From Tausonia pullulans (Eukaryota; Basidiomycota; Tremellomycetes; Cystofilobasidiales; Mrakiaceae), in the NCBI GenBank assembly GCA_951802195.1, contig OX637622.1, positions 186,001 through 250,000 of the forward strand: a DNA stretch of 64,000 nucleotides, given 5' to 3'. How positions within the stretch are numbered: position 1 is the first letter of the stretch; every line of letters begins with the position of its first letter. Shown here one piece after another: positions 47,112 to 59,800 of this stretch. Both the position numbers and the translations under genes were made by a program. Under the pieces are notes generated by a model. It was given only the letters and a program-made list of their open reading frames with translations, was not told the DNA's origin and did no database searches.

Positions 47112-48965
47112 TTATGCTCTTGAGTTCGGAGCTGGAGCCGCGAAACTGTTCGCTGGTTTGCTTATTGGGGCTGTCGTGGCACTCGCTTCATTGCTATTGT
47201 TCAGAAGGAAGCTTCTATGCCAGGCACGTCGCGTGGAAGCCGACGACCGCACATCAGTCATTGCCAGGTGGACAACTTGACAGCAGGCGAAGAGAGCATA
47301 GTAAAAGCTCGGCTGGGTCACTTGCAAGGCGCCATCGCCTGATGGTCATCACCTGAAGTCCATACATCGGCCCTTGCTATCATTTCGCGTACACACCTAT
47401 CGGACGGCTCATCCATGTGGTATATCCGTCTTTCCCGGCCATCGTCCCGCCTTCTGAGTTTCTATTTTCAATTGCCCGCGTGTCCGAGTGCAACGCCGAG
47501 CGACGTTATGTCCGTGATATCTCTGCTTTTCTTGGAGGGATGTCCGCATGTCCGCTCACAGCTCATCAGCAATTATGACCGGTTGTTGCTCTCCAGCTCG
47601 ATAACTCTCGAGTTCCGATTCGGGCGAACGCAATCAGACGACGCCTATTCATGTAACCTACGTATATTGGCTGCTTATCTTCAAAGGGACGCGGGAGTAG
47701 CATGCCATTCTATTTATCTCCACGATAGAAGCTCCGGAGTGTGCGAGGCAGGCCAAAGTACGCCCGTCGCAGAACGAAAGCATGGCGCGTCGTCGACATC
47801 GTGCTCCTTGACGACACACACCGCTAAACGGTCTTCTATCTCTCGCCGCACCTGTACTCCATTTCTTCCTATTATAATTTCACGCCTCGCGCCGAAAAGC
47901 GGCTTGCTCGTGCGACTGTCGATATCGAAGTGCACACACAGTGCGCGCCGTTGCCGCGTGCGACTCAGATCCTACCGGTTTCACGCGGCCATTACTGATA
48001 CTTCCGTTGAGGTGAGCAGAACTTCGATGCGTTGAGCTTCTCAGATAGAAGAAAACGGCAGGGAAGTGGACCAGGCATGCATACATGGCGATGCTTGCAT
48101 CTTTCGCGAAGGAGGCAAACAAGCCGAGTGCTCGTCTCAGGATCTTTCGTCTGTATTGTTATCCAATGCTCGAGCGTCGATCTGCAAGAGCCAGCGTGGC
48201 GAATCTCTCACCATCCCAGTTCATCAGAGTTCAGAACACAAAGCATCGGTAGAAACGCAGGCGAATTTGATTTGTCAGAGGGACGGCGTTTGTCATTTCG
48301 CTGCTGATTCAAATAGCCTACGGCTGGTCTAAGTCCGGCTCATGTATGTTTCAGGAGTTCACGTGGGGCATATCGACCTTACATCACGCCGTTTTGCGTC
48401 TTAATGTCAGCATCTAGACCCGGACAAGGACAGATCTTCCTTCTTCTGGAATAGATCTCGCTACATACGGCTGATGGTGTTATCTGTCGCTTTGCATATT
48501 GCATCCCGACTCTTATGGCGGAGGAGGGGCACAATTTAAGGCGATCATCTGAGCCGAAGATCCGGAGCGTAACCGCGTGTGCCTGAAATTGAACCGCGGT
48601 TGCTGTAATATGCTCGGCCGTGTTTCTATCCTTCACACTTTTTTTTTAATATTCCACTCGGAAACAGCGCGCGGGTCGATCTCTGTCCCACCTGGAACCC
48701 ACCATCTCGGTCAGATTGGGACCGGAAGTTCCGAGCTAATTTGGTAATCGGTTTATGCACATGCTCTGCTCTCCTCTCAACACCGCGTGGCTCTCGGAGA
48801 CGGCCAGCCCACCGCATGGTCGGGTTCTCTCCTTCCTGGTCGTATGCTCACTGGCCCGATGTCCATGCCTGAAGCTACTTGATTGCGCCAATAAGACCCT
48901 AGTAGTTGCCTCTCTAACATCCAGCTTCCTTCTCCCAAACCCCCTTGCCCCCCATCTCCCAACAC
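47112..48965. other. 1.85 kb gene-free stretch before the transporter
   Basis: AT-richer than its surroundings. A 206-codon frame at 47415-48035 has no recognisable family and lacks coding character. A run of nine T lies at about 48641. The last ~100 bases are CT-rich and look like the transporter promoter. Confidence 0.5.
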
Positions 48966-51900
48966 ATGTTCAACGAGCCCAAGAGGGAGGCCGACCTTGC
49001 AGCGGTCAGCGTCCTGCCCTCCGAAGAGAGGGAGAAGCCGTATGAGATCGATGATAAGAGCTTCGAGAAGGAGTCAGCCGTCCGCGATGTCAATGTGAGT
49101 CACCCCTCACCCGCTTAAGACTGTATTTCTGATGCCCCTCTTAGGTCTCTGCGATGGAAGCCCAGCACGCCGAACAGGTTGGAGAGGATCTTGTAGTCCT
49201 CCAGCAGGATATCGTGCGTGCTTCGGTTCCTTCATGTATAGACATGAGCGCACCTGACGATCAACCCCTCTTTCTCCTGCGGTGCCTCTCTCGCTAGGAC
49301 GCTGTTTACGACCGTGCCATCCTCCTTTCCGCCGAGGAGGTCACCGACATTCTTGAGTAGGTCCGAGAAGACGCTCAAACTTCATTGATGGTTGCTTATT
49401 TCCAAACCCTCTACCACGTCTTTCCAGGCACGCCTGGGTTGAGCACCACGATGATCCCAACTTCCCCGCTCCGGTTCGAGCCAAGATTGAATACTTTCTT
49501 TCGGGCGATAGCGCCACGCTCGAGAACTACGAGATGCTCCTTGAGGAGATGAAGATTGGTCGGTCTTTGCAGTACTTACTTATCTTGCTCGGGACTGAGC
49601 TGATAGTTCCGTCATTTTCTGTAGAGGCCGGCCTTATCCGCTTTTCTTCCCCCTACCCTGAGGTCAGGGCTGTCGTCGCCTGCACAGATGACTATAACAT
49701 GCCGACGTCGACCTTCCGCGTCTGGGTTCTCGGCACAATTTGTCCGTTCCCTGTCTCCCTGCGGAGCGCATCCAGGTCATCGCTGACGAACGCCTCACCC
49801 CTGTCCACCAGGGTGCGGACTCGGAACGTTCATTAACCAATACTTCTCGATCCGTCAGCCCGCTTTTGTGCTCACCGTTAACGAGGTCCAACTCCTCACG
49901 TGAGACTTGGTGCGCCAAACTAGCGCAGATTAGGTGTAGCTGACGCTGTCGGTTCGCCAACAGCTACCCTCTCGCGAAGCTCATGGCTTGGGCACTCCCC
50001 ACTCGGACTTTCAAGCTCTGGAAATGGAATGCCACCCTCAACCCCGGCCCCTTCAACGAGAAGGAGCACATGCTCATTACGATCATGGCCAACGTCGGGA
50101 CTGCGGCCCCGTACAGTCAGTGGCACTCACATTAACTGCGTTCGCTTCCAATCGCGCGGATCTGACAATCTTCTTGGTCTCCAGCCATGAATATCTTTTG
50201 GGCCCAGGCGTGAGAAGTCCTGCTTAGGGTTGTCGGTTTGGCGCCTTTCAATTGCTGACAAGATGCACTCCGAAGTCTGCCCATGTTTTACAACCAGGAA
50301 TGGGCGAGAGGCTTTGGCTACCAAATTATCGTCTCCCTTTCAGTTAACCTCATCGGCATGGGATTCGCCGGCATGTGCCGTCGGTTCATTGTCTACCCCG
50401 AGCGTGCGTTCTCATCTAATTCTGCGCGCGTGCCTATCTGAACTGACGAATCGCGCCTCTCCTGCCTCAGACTGCATCTGGCTCTTCTCGCTCAGCAACA
50501 TCGCTCTCAACAAGTCCTTCCACGACACCACCAATGTTGTGGCCAACGGATGGAAGATTTCGCGTTACCGCTTCTTCCTGATTACCTTTGCCGCCAGTGA
50601 GTCATATCTTTCGCGCCGCGCCTACAAATCGCGCGTGTGCTTGCTTCTCGGCCCTCCTGGCCTCGTGCCTCGACCCCAGCCCGGCCTGGCCATGTTTCCA
50701 TAGACAATATATACTGAAATGTTCATTGGCAGTGTTCGTGTACTACTGGCTTCCTGGAGCCCTTTTCCAAAGTCTCTCCTACTTCAACTGGAGTGAGTCG
50801 TTCTTGACTGCCCTATTTCCCCTCCCGGAGCCTGCCTAACTCAGCGTTCGCCAGTCAACTGGATCGCTCCGGGAAACATCGCCCTTGGAGCTGTCATGGG
50901 TACTTTGGGAGGCATTGGTGCGTCATATTAAGCACATTTGGGGCGGTGGCGAACCCCGCGACGCTGCTGACCCCAGTCTGATGCTGCCACATCTACAGGG
51001 CTCAACCCCATCGGCACCCTCGACTGGAACAACTGTTTCGGGACCAGTTCTCTCGTTCTGCCCTTTTTCAGCACCTTCAACCAGTACATTGGCACCCTGC
51101 TTTCAGCGCCTATTATTCTTGGTTTCTGGTGAGTACGAGGGCTAGCAAGATTGCAACCTGCTTTATCCGATCGTTTGACTAAGCTCTCGCTTTTCTCCAG
51201 GTACGGCAATGTTTACAACACGGGATACTTCCCCATGATCTCGAACCGGATCTTCAACAATCAGTGAGTATCAACTGCATAGCTCAGGGCGTCGTCGGCC
51301 TGTCAAGGTGTTGAATCCGTCGTTTGGCAGGGGCGGATCCTACAACGTCTCCAAAATTCTCAAGCCGAACAAGGAGCTCGACCATGAGAAATACAAGCAG
51401 TACTCCCGTCAGTGCAAGAATCTAAAATCGGCTTGGATATGGCCGACGGGGGTGAAGGACGAAGGACTGACCTGATTCGCCTCCCTTCAGAACCCTTTAT
51501 GGCCTCGTCCAACCTCGTCACCTACTCAGCCTTCTTCGCCGTTTACTCTGCCACCGTCGTCCATACCATCATCTACCACCGAAGGGAGATTTCCAACGGC
51601 TTCGCGACTGCGTACAAGTCGATCCGTTCCGGTCAGCAGGGAAATGCCGCCTTCAGTACGTGTTGAACGCATGAACCATTGTCGATCGGTTGGCTCTGAC
51701 CGCCTGTCTTGCCACTCGCAGAGGACTATCATAACCAGGCCATGGCTAAGTACAAGGAGGTCCCCGAATGGATGTATCTAGGTCTCACGGTAATTGCCGT
51801 CATTCTGGGTTGCGTCGGTCTTACCGTCTACCCGACCAACTCGTCGGTCTCGTCGATATTCTTTGGAATCGCGATTTGTCTCGTGAGTATTAGGGACCCA

Positions 51901-53654
51901 CTCATTTTCTTGTTCTCTTAATTCTCACATTCTCACGCGATATTGCTCCCACCAGGTCCTCGTCATCCCCATTGGAATCATCTACTCCATCACGGGAGTC
52001 GAGATCACGCTCAACGTCTTCGCCGAGTTTATCGGCGGTCTCATCTACCCCGAGAATGCGCTCGCGATGAACTACTTCAAGACGTTCGGAGTCATCACTT
52101 GCGCCAACGCCCTTACGTTCGCCCAGGATCTAAAGCTCGCCCACTACATGAAGATCGGACAGCGCCACGCATTCGCCGTCCAGGTTTACGGTGCCATTCT
52201 CTCGGCCTTCATTGCTTGCGCGATCTTCAACTACCGTACTTCTCCTGAGCTCAAACCTGTTATCTTTGGCTCCGAAGCTGACTTATTCTACGCCTGCCTT
52301 CGATCGAACCCAGAGCTTGGCATTCCTGATGTCTGTACAGTCAATCAGAAGGACCACATGATCTGCACCGGCATCAACAGTGCGCCTTCCTCCTTTTGTT
52401 CCTTTCCTCCTACTCTAACCCTCCTTTGTTGCCACTTTCAGCCTTCTTCACCGCGACCGTATTCTGGGGAACTCTGGGACCCAAGCGCGCCTTTGGTGCT
52501 GGTGGAATCTAGTGCGTTCAGTTCTTTTGTAACATGGTCGACGTACCCCTGACCCATCACCATTGCATCAACCGTCAGTACCGCGCTGCTGTATGCATTC
52601 CTCGTGGGAGCTGTCCTCCCCATTCCCTTCTACCTTTTCTACAAGCGGAATCCTACGTAAGCGTAAATCGTCACTTCGTCACTGCTTGTTTCCTGAGAAG
52701 ATCTCCTTGTCTATCTCCATAAGGTCTATCTTCGCCAAGGCCCACATCGTCGTCATCCTCTATGGTGCCATCAACTGGTACCCGTACCAAACTCTCGCCA
52801 ACTTTACTCCGGGTGTTGTCTTGGCTTACGTCTTCCGTGAGTATCTTGCTGACTATTGCTTGAGGAGGACGGCCGACCTCATCCCCTGCATGGCATCTTT
52901 GCTGAGCCATTTCCACTCTAATACGACAGAGGTCTACATCAAGAAGAAGTATCTGGCCTGGTGGTCGAAGTGTGAGTTGCGCTTTGAGTGCGACGGATGA
53001 TCGGGAAGGGCGCCGTTGACCACCCCAAACCCTCCCCTCCTTTCTGGCGCCGGCAGACAACTACATTCTTGCGACCTCGTTCGGTTCCGCCATCGCTCTC
53101 TGCGGTATCGCCATCTTCGTGAGTCCTATGCCCTTCTGTGCCTTGCTTGAAAGCCAATAGTCTCAAACTGACGCATGTTCATGTCCTCTCGTTTAGGTCA
53201 TTATCCAGAACCGTACGCTCTTACTCTCTGTTGCGCTGCTCTGACTCAGTGCTGATCATATCTTTCTTTCTCGTCGTATAGCCGGCTTTGATGTCGATGA
53301 CTGGGCTGTGTAAGTCTCCTCTTATGAATGATGGAAGAGGCCGCGGAGGGGGGGTTCGAGCTGACTCTATCATCTCTTCTTCGTTCTTCTCTTCCCACAC
53401 CTTTGTCCTTCCCTCATGCTTCTCTCGCATTTTGTCTCAATAGAAACACGATCGTGAGTGGCTTTGTGCTTAGAGCCCGATTCGCTGATGGCCCGCCGCT
53501 GACGCTCCCCCTCCCCCAACCTTCCCTCAATCGATCTCTACTTCGAAAGTATTACTCGAACTGCGACGCAAACCTCGGTGCTACGCCTGAATGTTCACGC
53601 CTGCAAATTCCTGAGTCAGGAGTCATCGGGCCTGAGATTGGCTCCTGGCACTAG
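48966..53654 (+). CDS. OPT-family oligopeptide transporter
   Basis: About 900 residues spread over some twenty short exons. The N-terminus is MFNEPKREADLAAVSVLPS, acidic and cytosolic. Next are DDPNFPAPVRAKIEYFL and TFRVWVLGTI (first membrane segment), then FINQYFSIRQPAFVLTVNEV. Other hallmarks are KLMAWALPTRTFKLW, LNPGPFNEKEHMLITIMANV (the OPT NPGPFN motif) and NIFWAQA. GFGYQIIVSLSVNLIGMGFA, GLNPIGTLDWNN and TGYFPMISNRIF follow, and later ITLNVFAEFIGGLIYP. The C-terminus ends ...VIGPEIGSWH, with the stop at 53652-53654. The NPGPFN motif and size put it in the peptide (PT) clade, proton-coupled uptake of small peptides or glutathione at the plasma membrane. Substrate cannot be told from sequence. 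Confidence 0.85.
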
Positions 53655-54757
53655 AAGATAAATGTTGCCTCGCTCATTGGCGTTCTCTCTTGGCTCCCTT
53701 TCTTCTCCTAATACCTTCATTTTTAAGCAACTCTTTCGTAGGTATGCATCATTTTACTCGTAGCACGCTTCTCAGCTCCGCCAACTTCGCTTGACGTCGT
53801 TACCTTGATGCATTCGCATTCCATTGTAGTCCGCATCTCGTCGTTTCCTTCCCTTGAAGTACTATTTGGTTTCAATTTTACATCCTTTTAAAGATTCATG
53901 GCCACTCTTGCCCTTCTACGTGCTCATCATGGACCCTTGCATAGGGGATTGCGCGCGAGGATCACTCTGAGCTGCGCCCATTGAGGTCGAGATTGCCCCT
54001 AGGCAGTCGGTTCGATTCCACCTCTGGATGATGCTGCCTCGCGATACAGAAGGCTGATCGCAGCCCACTTCTCTCGTTCAAGGAAGATCGATCAAGGACG
54101 GGCACTCGCCGGGAGAGCATCCCGGCCGTCTTGCCCTTACTTAATTCTTGCGAGCAGCTCTGTTGTCTCTGTCTCTCCTGCCTCGCTGCTCACATGGCTG
54201 CACAGGGAGTACAGGGAGTATCGTCTCGTTCAACATGCACTGGGAGATGGCTTTGAGATGAAATGGACTCGGGGCCTATCCTCGTTCTACTGCTAGCTCG
54301 CATCGCGGGTACTTCCGGCGTGCCATGTTTGTCATGAGCAAGCTGCCCGCGCGCGCATGCATGCCTACCGGCAGAGCGTATCCTTCTTTCAATACCCCCC
54401 ATAGAGAAAGAAGTCTGGCACTCCCTGAGTTACAGCAAACACGAACACGACACGAAGGTCATCTCTTGATACATCGTTTTGAAAGTCGAACAGACGCGGC
54501 GGGGTGACGTTTGCAGGCTCCTGAGGTTCCGTCGTCGTCGTCATCGACGAGGTTAACTGCCGACAACCACCCCCCTCCCTCTCCTCTCGCTTCGCCGTCA
54601 CCCTCGCATTGCCGACGCCGACACACTCAGTACACATCCCCATCCGCCTTGATTTAGCCCGCTCTTCACGTCCTCCCTCGCAGCTAGTGCGACCCCCCTC
54701 CCCTTCCTCTCCCGCCCTTCGCCTCGTCCCCTCGTCACGGACGGTTTTTACCAGCTC
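53655..54757. promoter_or_regulatory. Intergenic region between transporter and bZIP genes
   Basis: 1.1 kb with no supported gene. The last ~250 bases are CT-rich promoter or leader of the bZIP gene. A GGTTCGATTCC B-box-like string near 54010 does not sit in a cloverleaf. Confidence 0.5.
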
Positions 54758-56337
54758 ATGTCGACCGGCTCCTACTTCCCGCCGCAGATGTCGCCCCCGC
54801 GATCGTCGTCGTTGTCCGCACGGCAGTTGACCCGCTCAGACTCGCCTGGCGACGACGGCCACTCACCCGATGACGAGGGCAACGGAGCTGGAGGCAGTAG
54901 CACGAGCAATCTAGGTGCCGCCGCCAACCTCCCTTCGGATCCCAAGGCGCGTCGGAGGGAGCGAAATCGGCTGGCGGCGTCAGCGTTTCGCTCGCGCAAG
55001 AAGGAGCGTCTCGAGGTCCTCGAGGGCCGCCTCGGCACCCTCGAGGGCGAGAACCGTGGCCTACGGGGCGAGGTCGACCGTCTTCGGGTTGTCCTTAAAG
55101 AGCTTGGGGCGGCGGCGGCGATGAGTGGCCTCGGGGTCGTCCCGACAGGGTACGAGGGCTTACTCGTCATGCCGAGAGCCCCCGGAGAGGCTCTCCCTCA
55201 GGCTGCCCACCTCGCCCCGCCGCCGCCACCTCTCGCGGACCTCCAACGGCCAGCAGATGAACCTATCACTACTTCTGTCTCGAGTTCCTTAGGAAGTGGT
55301 GCTGGCGCGGGAGGAGGAGCACGTGGAGGCAAGAAGCGCACAACGCGGGCGGCCACCAAGAAGCCCAAGATCGAAGAGCACGACGACGATGACGAGGCGG
55401 GTGAGAGCAGCAACCTCGTCGTCGACTCCGAACTACTCTCCCATCCCTCAACGACCTCGTTCGACGGCAATGATCAGATCGCCCCTCCCGATCCTCACCT
55501 TTCCGCTGTTCCAACCACCTCCGTCACCAACGTCGTTCCCTCCACCGCCAATGCCACCGCGCCTCTGCCGGACTCCGTGGCGGCGGCGAAGCAGGAACAA
55601 CAAGACTGGTCTCTTGAGCCGCCTTCTCCTCCTCGCGCTCCTCATGCATCATCCTCGTCATCGTCGTTACTGGCACCACCGCATAAGCGCAACCGACCAG
55701 CTTCTCCGCCGCCCAATCTCGCTGCAAGCGGGGCTCTTGCGGGCAAGGCTGTTCCTCGGACGGTGACGCCGCCCTCGCGGACCGCGCCGAACCAGCCTCT
55801 CCACCTTCGTCGGCTGCCGTCATCGTCCTCCCTCCTTCGGACATCCGTCGTAGCCAACTCGACATCCGACGGGGACTCGTCGCCCGATATTCTCGGAGAT
55901 CCCTTGGGCACCTCGTCCACCTCGAACGGAAGGACATCTTCCGCCCGACAGTCGTATGAAAACGTACGTCTCTGTTTTCCCATGTCATCGACCGTTGAGT
56001 CCCTGTGTCGTCTTGTCCCTCATGAAACCCGACTGACTGGATCCTTGTCTTCCAGCAATCCTCCCCTCGCATCACGCTCCCCCCATCGACGCTCCCCTTC
56101 TCCCTATCTCTCACGCCAGGAGGCAGCCACTCTTCCTCCGGTGGCGGCTTTGCCCTCACCCCTGGTGGCCGCTTCCTTCCCGGCTCGCCCTTCCACTCCC
56201 TCGGTGGGCACAGTCTCGGTGGCCATCACCATCCGAGCTCGCCATTCGGGATGGGCATGGGTGTCGCCATCAGCGATGTTCGGAGCACGCCGAGTCCTGG
56301 CCTGGAGAGGGGCGGGTTCGGCTGGGGCAGGCAGTGA
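54758..56337 (+). CDS. bZIP transcription factor
   Basis: Two exons (54758-55963 and 56056-56337) give 495 residues. The basic region is at about residues 64-85 with RRRERNRLAASAFRSRKKER, where NRLAASAFR is the N-x7-R signature of ATF/CREB/AP-1-type DNA contacts. The zipper follows directly as LEVLEGRLGTLEGENRGLRG and VDRLRVVLKEL, with heptad leucines. The rest is Ser/Pro/Ala-rich with a nuclear-signal-like GGKKRTTRAATKKPKI. The Gly/Ser/His-rich C-terminus ends FGWGRQ, with the stop at 56335-56337. If the intron is retained, reading continues in a different frame. The target genes cannot be predicted. It could be a Hac1/Atf-like regulator, but there is no Hac1-type unconventional intron that I can see. 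Confidence 0.8.
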
Positions 56338-56858
56338 TGCTGCTGTCTTTCTCCCTCTCCCTCGCCGTTTGTTGAGAGTGTATGCTTGTCTTTTCTCCTC
56401 CTTCTCCTTTCCCTCTTTCCTTCCCCTTTTGTTCTTCTCCCTCGTCATAATCATTTTGTCATTGTAGCAGCAAGAGAGACAGTCGTATCAAGTAGTCCCG
56501 TCCAAATAGCAGGGGAGGACCTGCGATCGAGAGGGAGGAGGATGGGCGAACCCCCATACCTGTAGCTTTAGGTTCTTTGCTCTCTCCCTTTTTTCAGCCT
56601 CCCTCTCCTTCTTCCCCCTGTTACCCCCTCCCCCCCCCCCCCCATGCAGTCTTCCTCTCCTTATATTATCTGGTTCTCTTGTCTCGCACTTCAAAGAAAA
56701 ACCATACATTCAATTGAGACTTGAAATAAATCGCATCTCGTCCCGCTCACTCGCTTGTTGCTCTCAACGAGGCTCGACTCTGACCCACTCACACTCGCGC
56801 TCCCTGCTCACGACATCATTAGCTTCTGCCTCACCATCGTCCACGCGCACAGACATAC
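56338..56858. other. Convergent 3' region with a poly-C tract
   Basis: Lies between the stops of the bZIP gene and the mannosidase. It includes a run of 14 or more C at about 56630-56643. It may also contain a last small exon of the mannosidase (about 56764-56807). Confidence 0.5.
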
Positions 56859-59800
56859 TCACTTGCTCGCCATGTCTCCGATTGTCAGCTTGACCGTCTT
56901 TATCTCGAACCCGCGGAACTCAAGGTCGACGGTCGCGTCCTCGCCGTCGAACGACGAGCCAACCTTGAGCGGCGATCCGAGCTCCTCCTCGAGGACATTG
57001 GTAAGAATCGCACGGGTGACGTGCAGGCCAGCGCTGAACGACGATCGAGGGTCAGGCTCAGACGAAACCGACGTGAATGAAGGACATGTCCCAGTCAGCA
57101 GCGAACTCACATTCTCAGTGTCGCCCTAGCATGCCCGCCATACGCCTCGTACAGACGAACGATGACGTGCTTGTTACCCCCCTTGTGGTCGTCGTCCTCC
57201 CCGCGCTTGATTGTCTCGGCGATGACGTTCCGGGCTCCCTCAACAGTGACAGCCGAGTTAAGCGTCGATGAAGCGAGGAGCTTGGTCGTCGCGAGTGTGT
57301 CGGGGATGGCTCGGACTTAGAGGGCCACAGGGCGGATCAGTGTTCCTGAGCACAGCCGAAAGGAGTGGTGAAGAGATTGCACGCACGATGCATGGGCGAG
57401 TTGAACGCATAGGCGACTTGGGGAAGATCACTCTCGGCAAAGGTGCCAACGTGGGGGTAAACCGCGAAAGCAAAATGCTGAGCACCTGATGGGAGAGAGA
57501 TAATATGTCAGCCATTCAAAAATGCGCGAGTTAAGAGGGACCGAGCCTACCTTGGTCCTGGTTGGGGTCAGGGGCGGTAGGGGATCGCAAGAGGGAGAGC
57601 CGAATAGTCTCCCCGTCGACGGCGTGTCCTTTGGGAACCAATGCTTTCAGTCAGAGCTTTGTAAGAGAGATTTTGACCAACCGCTCAACTCACCATACTT
57701 GGACTCGTTGATGAGGCCTGTGGACGAACAGCGATCAGTGGGAGCGCATAAAGTCGGCATCCGTCTTTGATCGACTCACCGACACCGTACCCGAACTCGG
57801 AGAGGTCAACAAACTTGTGCGCGCAGACCTCAAACTTCGCCTGGTCCCAGCTGAATGGAGGAAGAGCGGGTACTTTGAGCAGTGAGCAGCGCCCGTGGCG
57901 GTGGAAAGAAAGCGTACGATGTGTTCCTGTGGGTCGGACGAGAGACGGTACCGAACTGCGTCTCAAACGTCGCGTCGCTGGCGTGGATGTTGACGGGCAG
58001 CTCGACTGACGGGGAAATAATCATCAGAAGGGACACCAAAAGAAAAAAAAGGAGTGGATGAACTCACATTTGAGGAAACGGTGGCGCTCTCTCCAGTCAA
58101 CGTCCGTCTCGAAGCGGATCATGCTCCTCGAGCTCTTGTCGACGGATGAGCCAATTGCGTCGAGTGAGATCTGATAAGGCAGGGACATGAATAAGCTCGC
58201 TTTCCAGAAACGTCAATATCCTACTCAAGACTCACCTTGCAGTTGATGACGCTCTGTCCGACGCGGACCTTGGCGGCGAGCGAGGCGCGGAGGGGACCGT
58301 TCTCGGCGACAGAGACAGAGCTGAATTCTAGGTGGGTCGGGCTCTCGAGGTGATGGATCTCAGTGTCCCTATTAGGATTCCGAAAGGTCAGTGTGCTGGA
58401 AGATAAAAATAAATAATTGAGAGTTAAAGGTCGGGACTTACCAGGCGTCCCCTGTTTGCGAGCGATCAATTGAGTCAGTGAAAGAAAGATTAACTACGAC
58501 CCAAGTTCCTGCTCACAATAATTGGGCATGTCTTGAAAGATGACGAAGCCGCCCGTTTTGTCCTTCGGGATGAGCTCACGACGGAGCTCGACATCATAGA
58601 TGCTAGCGATTCGGCCGTTCCTGATCTTGAACTCGATCGAGGAGCTGCTGAGCGAATACTCGCCCTTGCCAACATGCTTGGCTGAAAGAGGGCAAGAGTC
58701 AGCAGGGAAAGAAAACTCGCGTCATGTTATTAAACGCACCAGAAACGCCCTGAACGTCGGCGAATACGCCCTTGATCTCGCCAATGCCCGGGCCCGTCGC
58801 ATCTACGAACAAGTAGCCCTCCCTTCCGTCGGCCGAGATCTGCGCAACTGAGGCCTTGAGGCTCCGTTTTGACGAGTCGAGTGGGACCGCGACAATCTCG
58901 CGGCGCGGGGTGCGGAGGGTATTGATGGCGAAGATCTTAGCGCTCGAGGAGAAAGAAGAGATGGCCGAGAGGGGAACTGAGTCGGCGAGGAGGATCTTGA
59001 AGGCGTCCTCCATCATCTCGGCGCAAGCCTTCTCGATCTCGGCGTAATAGCGCTCGGCGTCGTCCTGAAATACAGTGAGTTGAGCGTTTGAAGGCGTGAG
59101 AGCAGTGTTCCGTCTTCAAGCAACGACGTACATAGACCATCGCAATGCAGGATCCCGGGAGAACATCATGAAACTAATAGACAAGAGTAAAGTTCTGGGT
59201 CAGCGACCTTTTTGCCTTAGACAGGCCATGCTTGAGACGCACCTGGCAAAGGAGGAGGTTCTCCCAACACTCGTCGAGCCGGGCCTGAGGATACACATAA
59301 TGCTTGTCACGCCCGAGAAGCGACGCCAGAGTGGCGACGTACTCGACGTCACGCAGGCGGATCTCATTCTTGCGGTTGCCCTTCTTGATCGAGGCGTGGC
59401 TGGTGTACGTCTGAGAGTGGGTTGGGTGAGTGGGAGTTCGAAATGAAACAGTCTCTCCTGAGTTGACCGGAAATAGTCTCAGTACTTACGCCACGGTGCA
59501 GCTCAAAGTAGAGCTCCCCGCGCCTATTGTTCAATGTCAGTTGACGGGTTTCGATCGTCGAAATGAGATGCGCTGAGGTAGAACGTACCAATTGGGAAGC
59601 TTGGAGCCTCCATCCGTGCTCTCGCGGAGGTGTTCGAAAAACTCATCCATGTGTTCCCCGATCTTGATGAGCGGGACTTCGCGGTTGGCGTTGCCGACCG
59701 CACGCAGTCGACGGAGCTTCTGAGATAGGAGAACCTGAGGCGTCAGCGTTTATCGAAAGGGCAAGAGGAGGGAAAAATGCGCACTTCCAGCATGGGGGGA

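Noticed and set aside
47415-48035. 206-codon open frame between eIF2B beta and the transporter
   Set aside because: No recognisable motif, no splice-connected neighbours, and composition unlike nearby genes.
53960-54040. B-box-like GGTTCGATTCC upstream of the bZIP gene
   Set aside because: The T stem has two mismatches and no matching acceptor is found.
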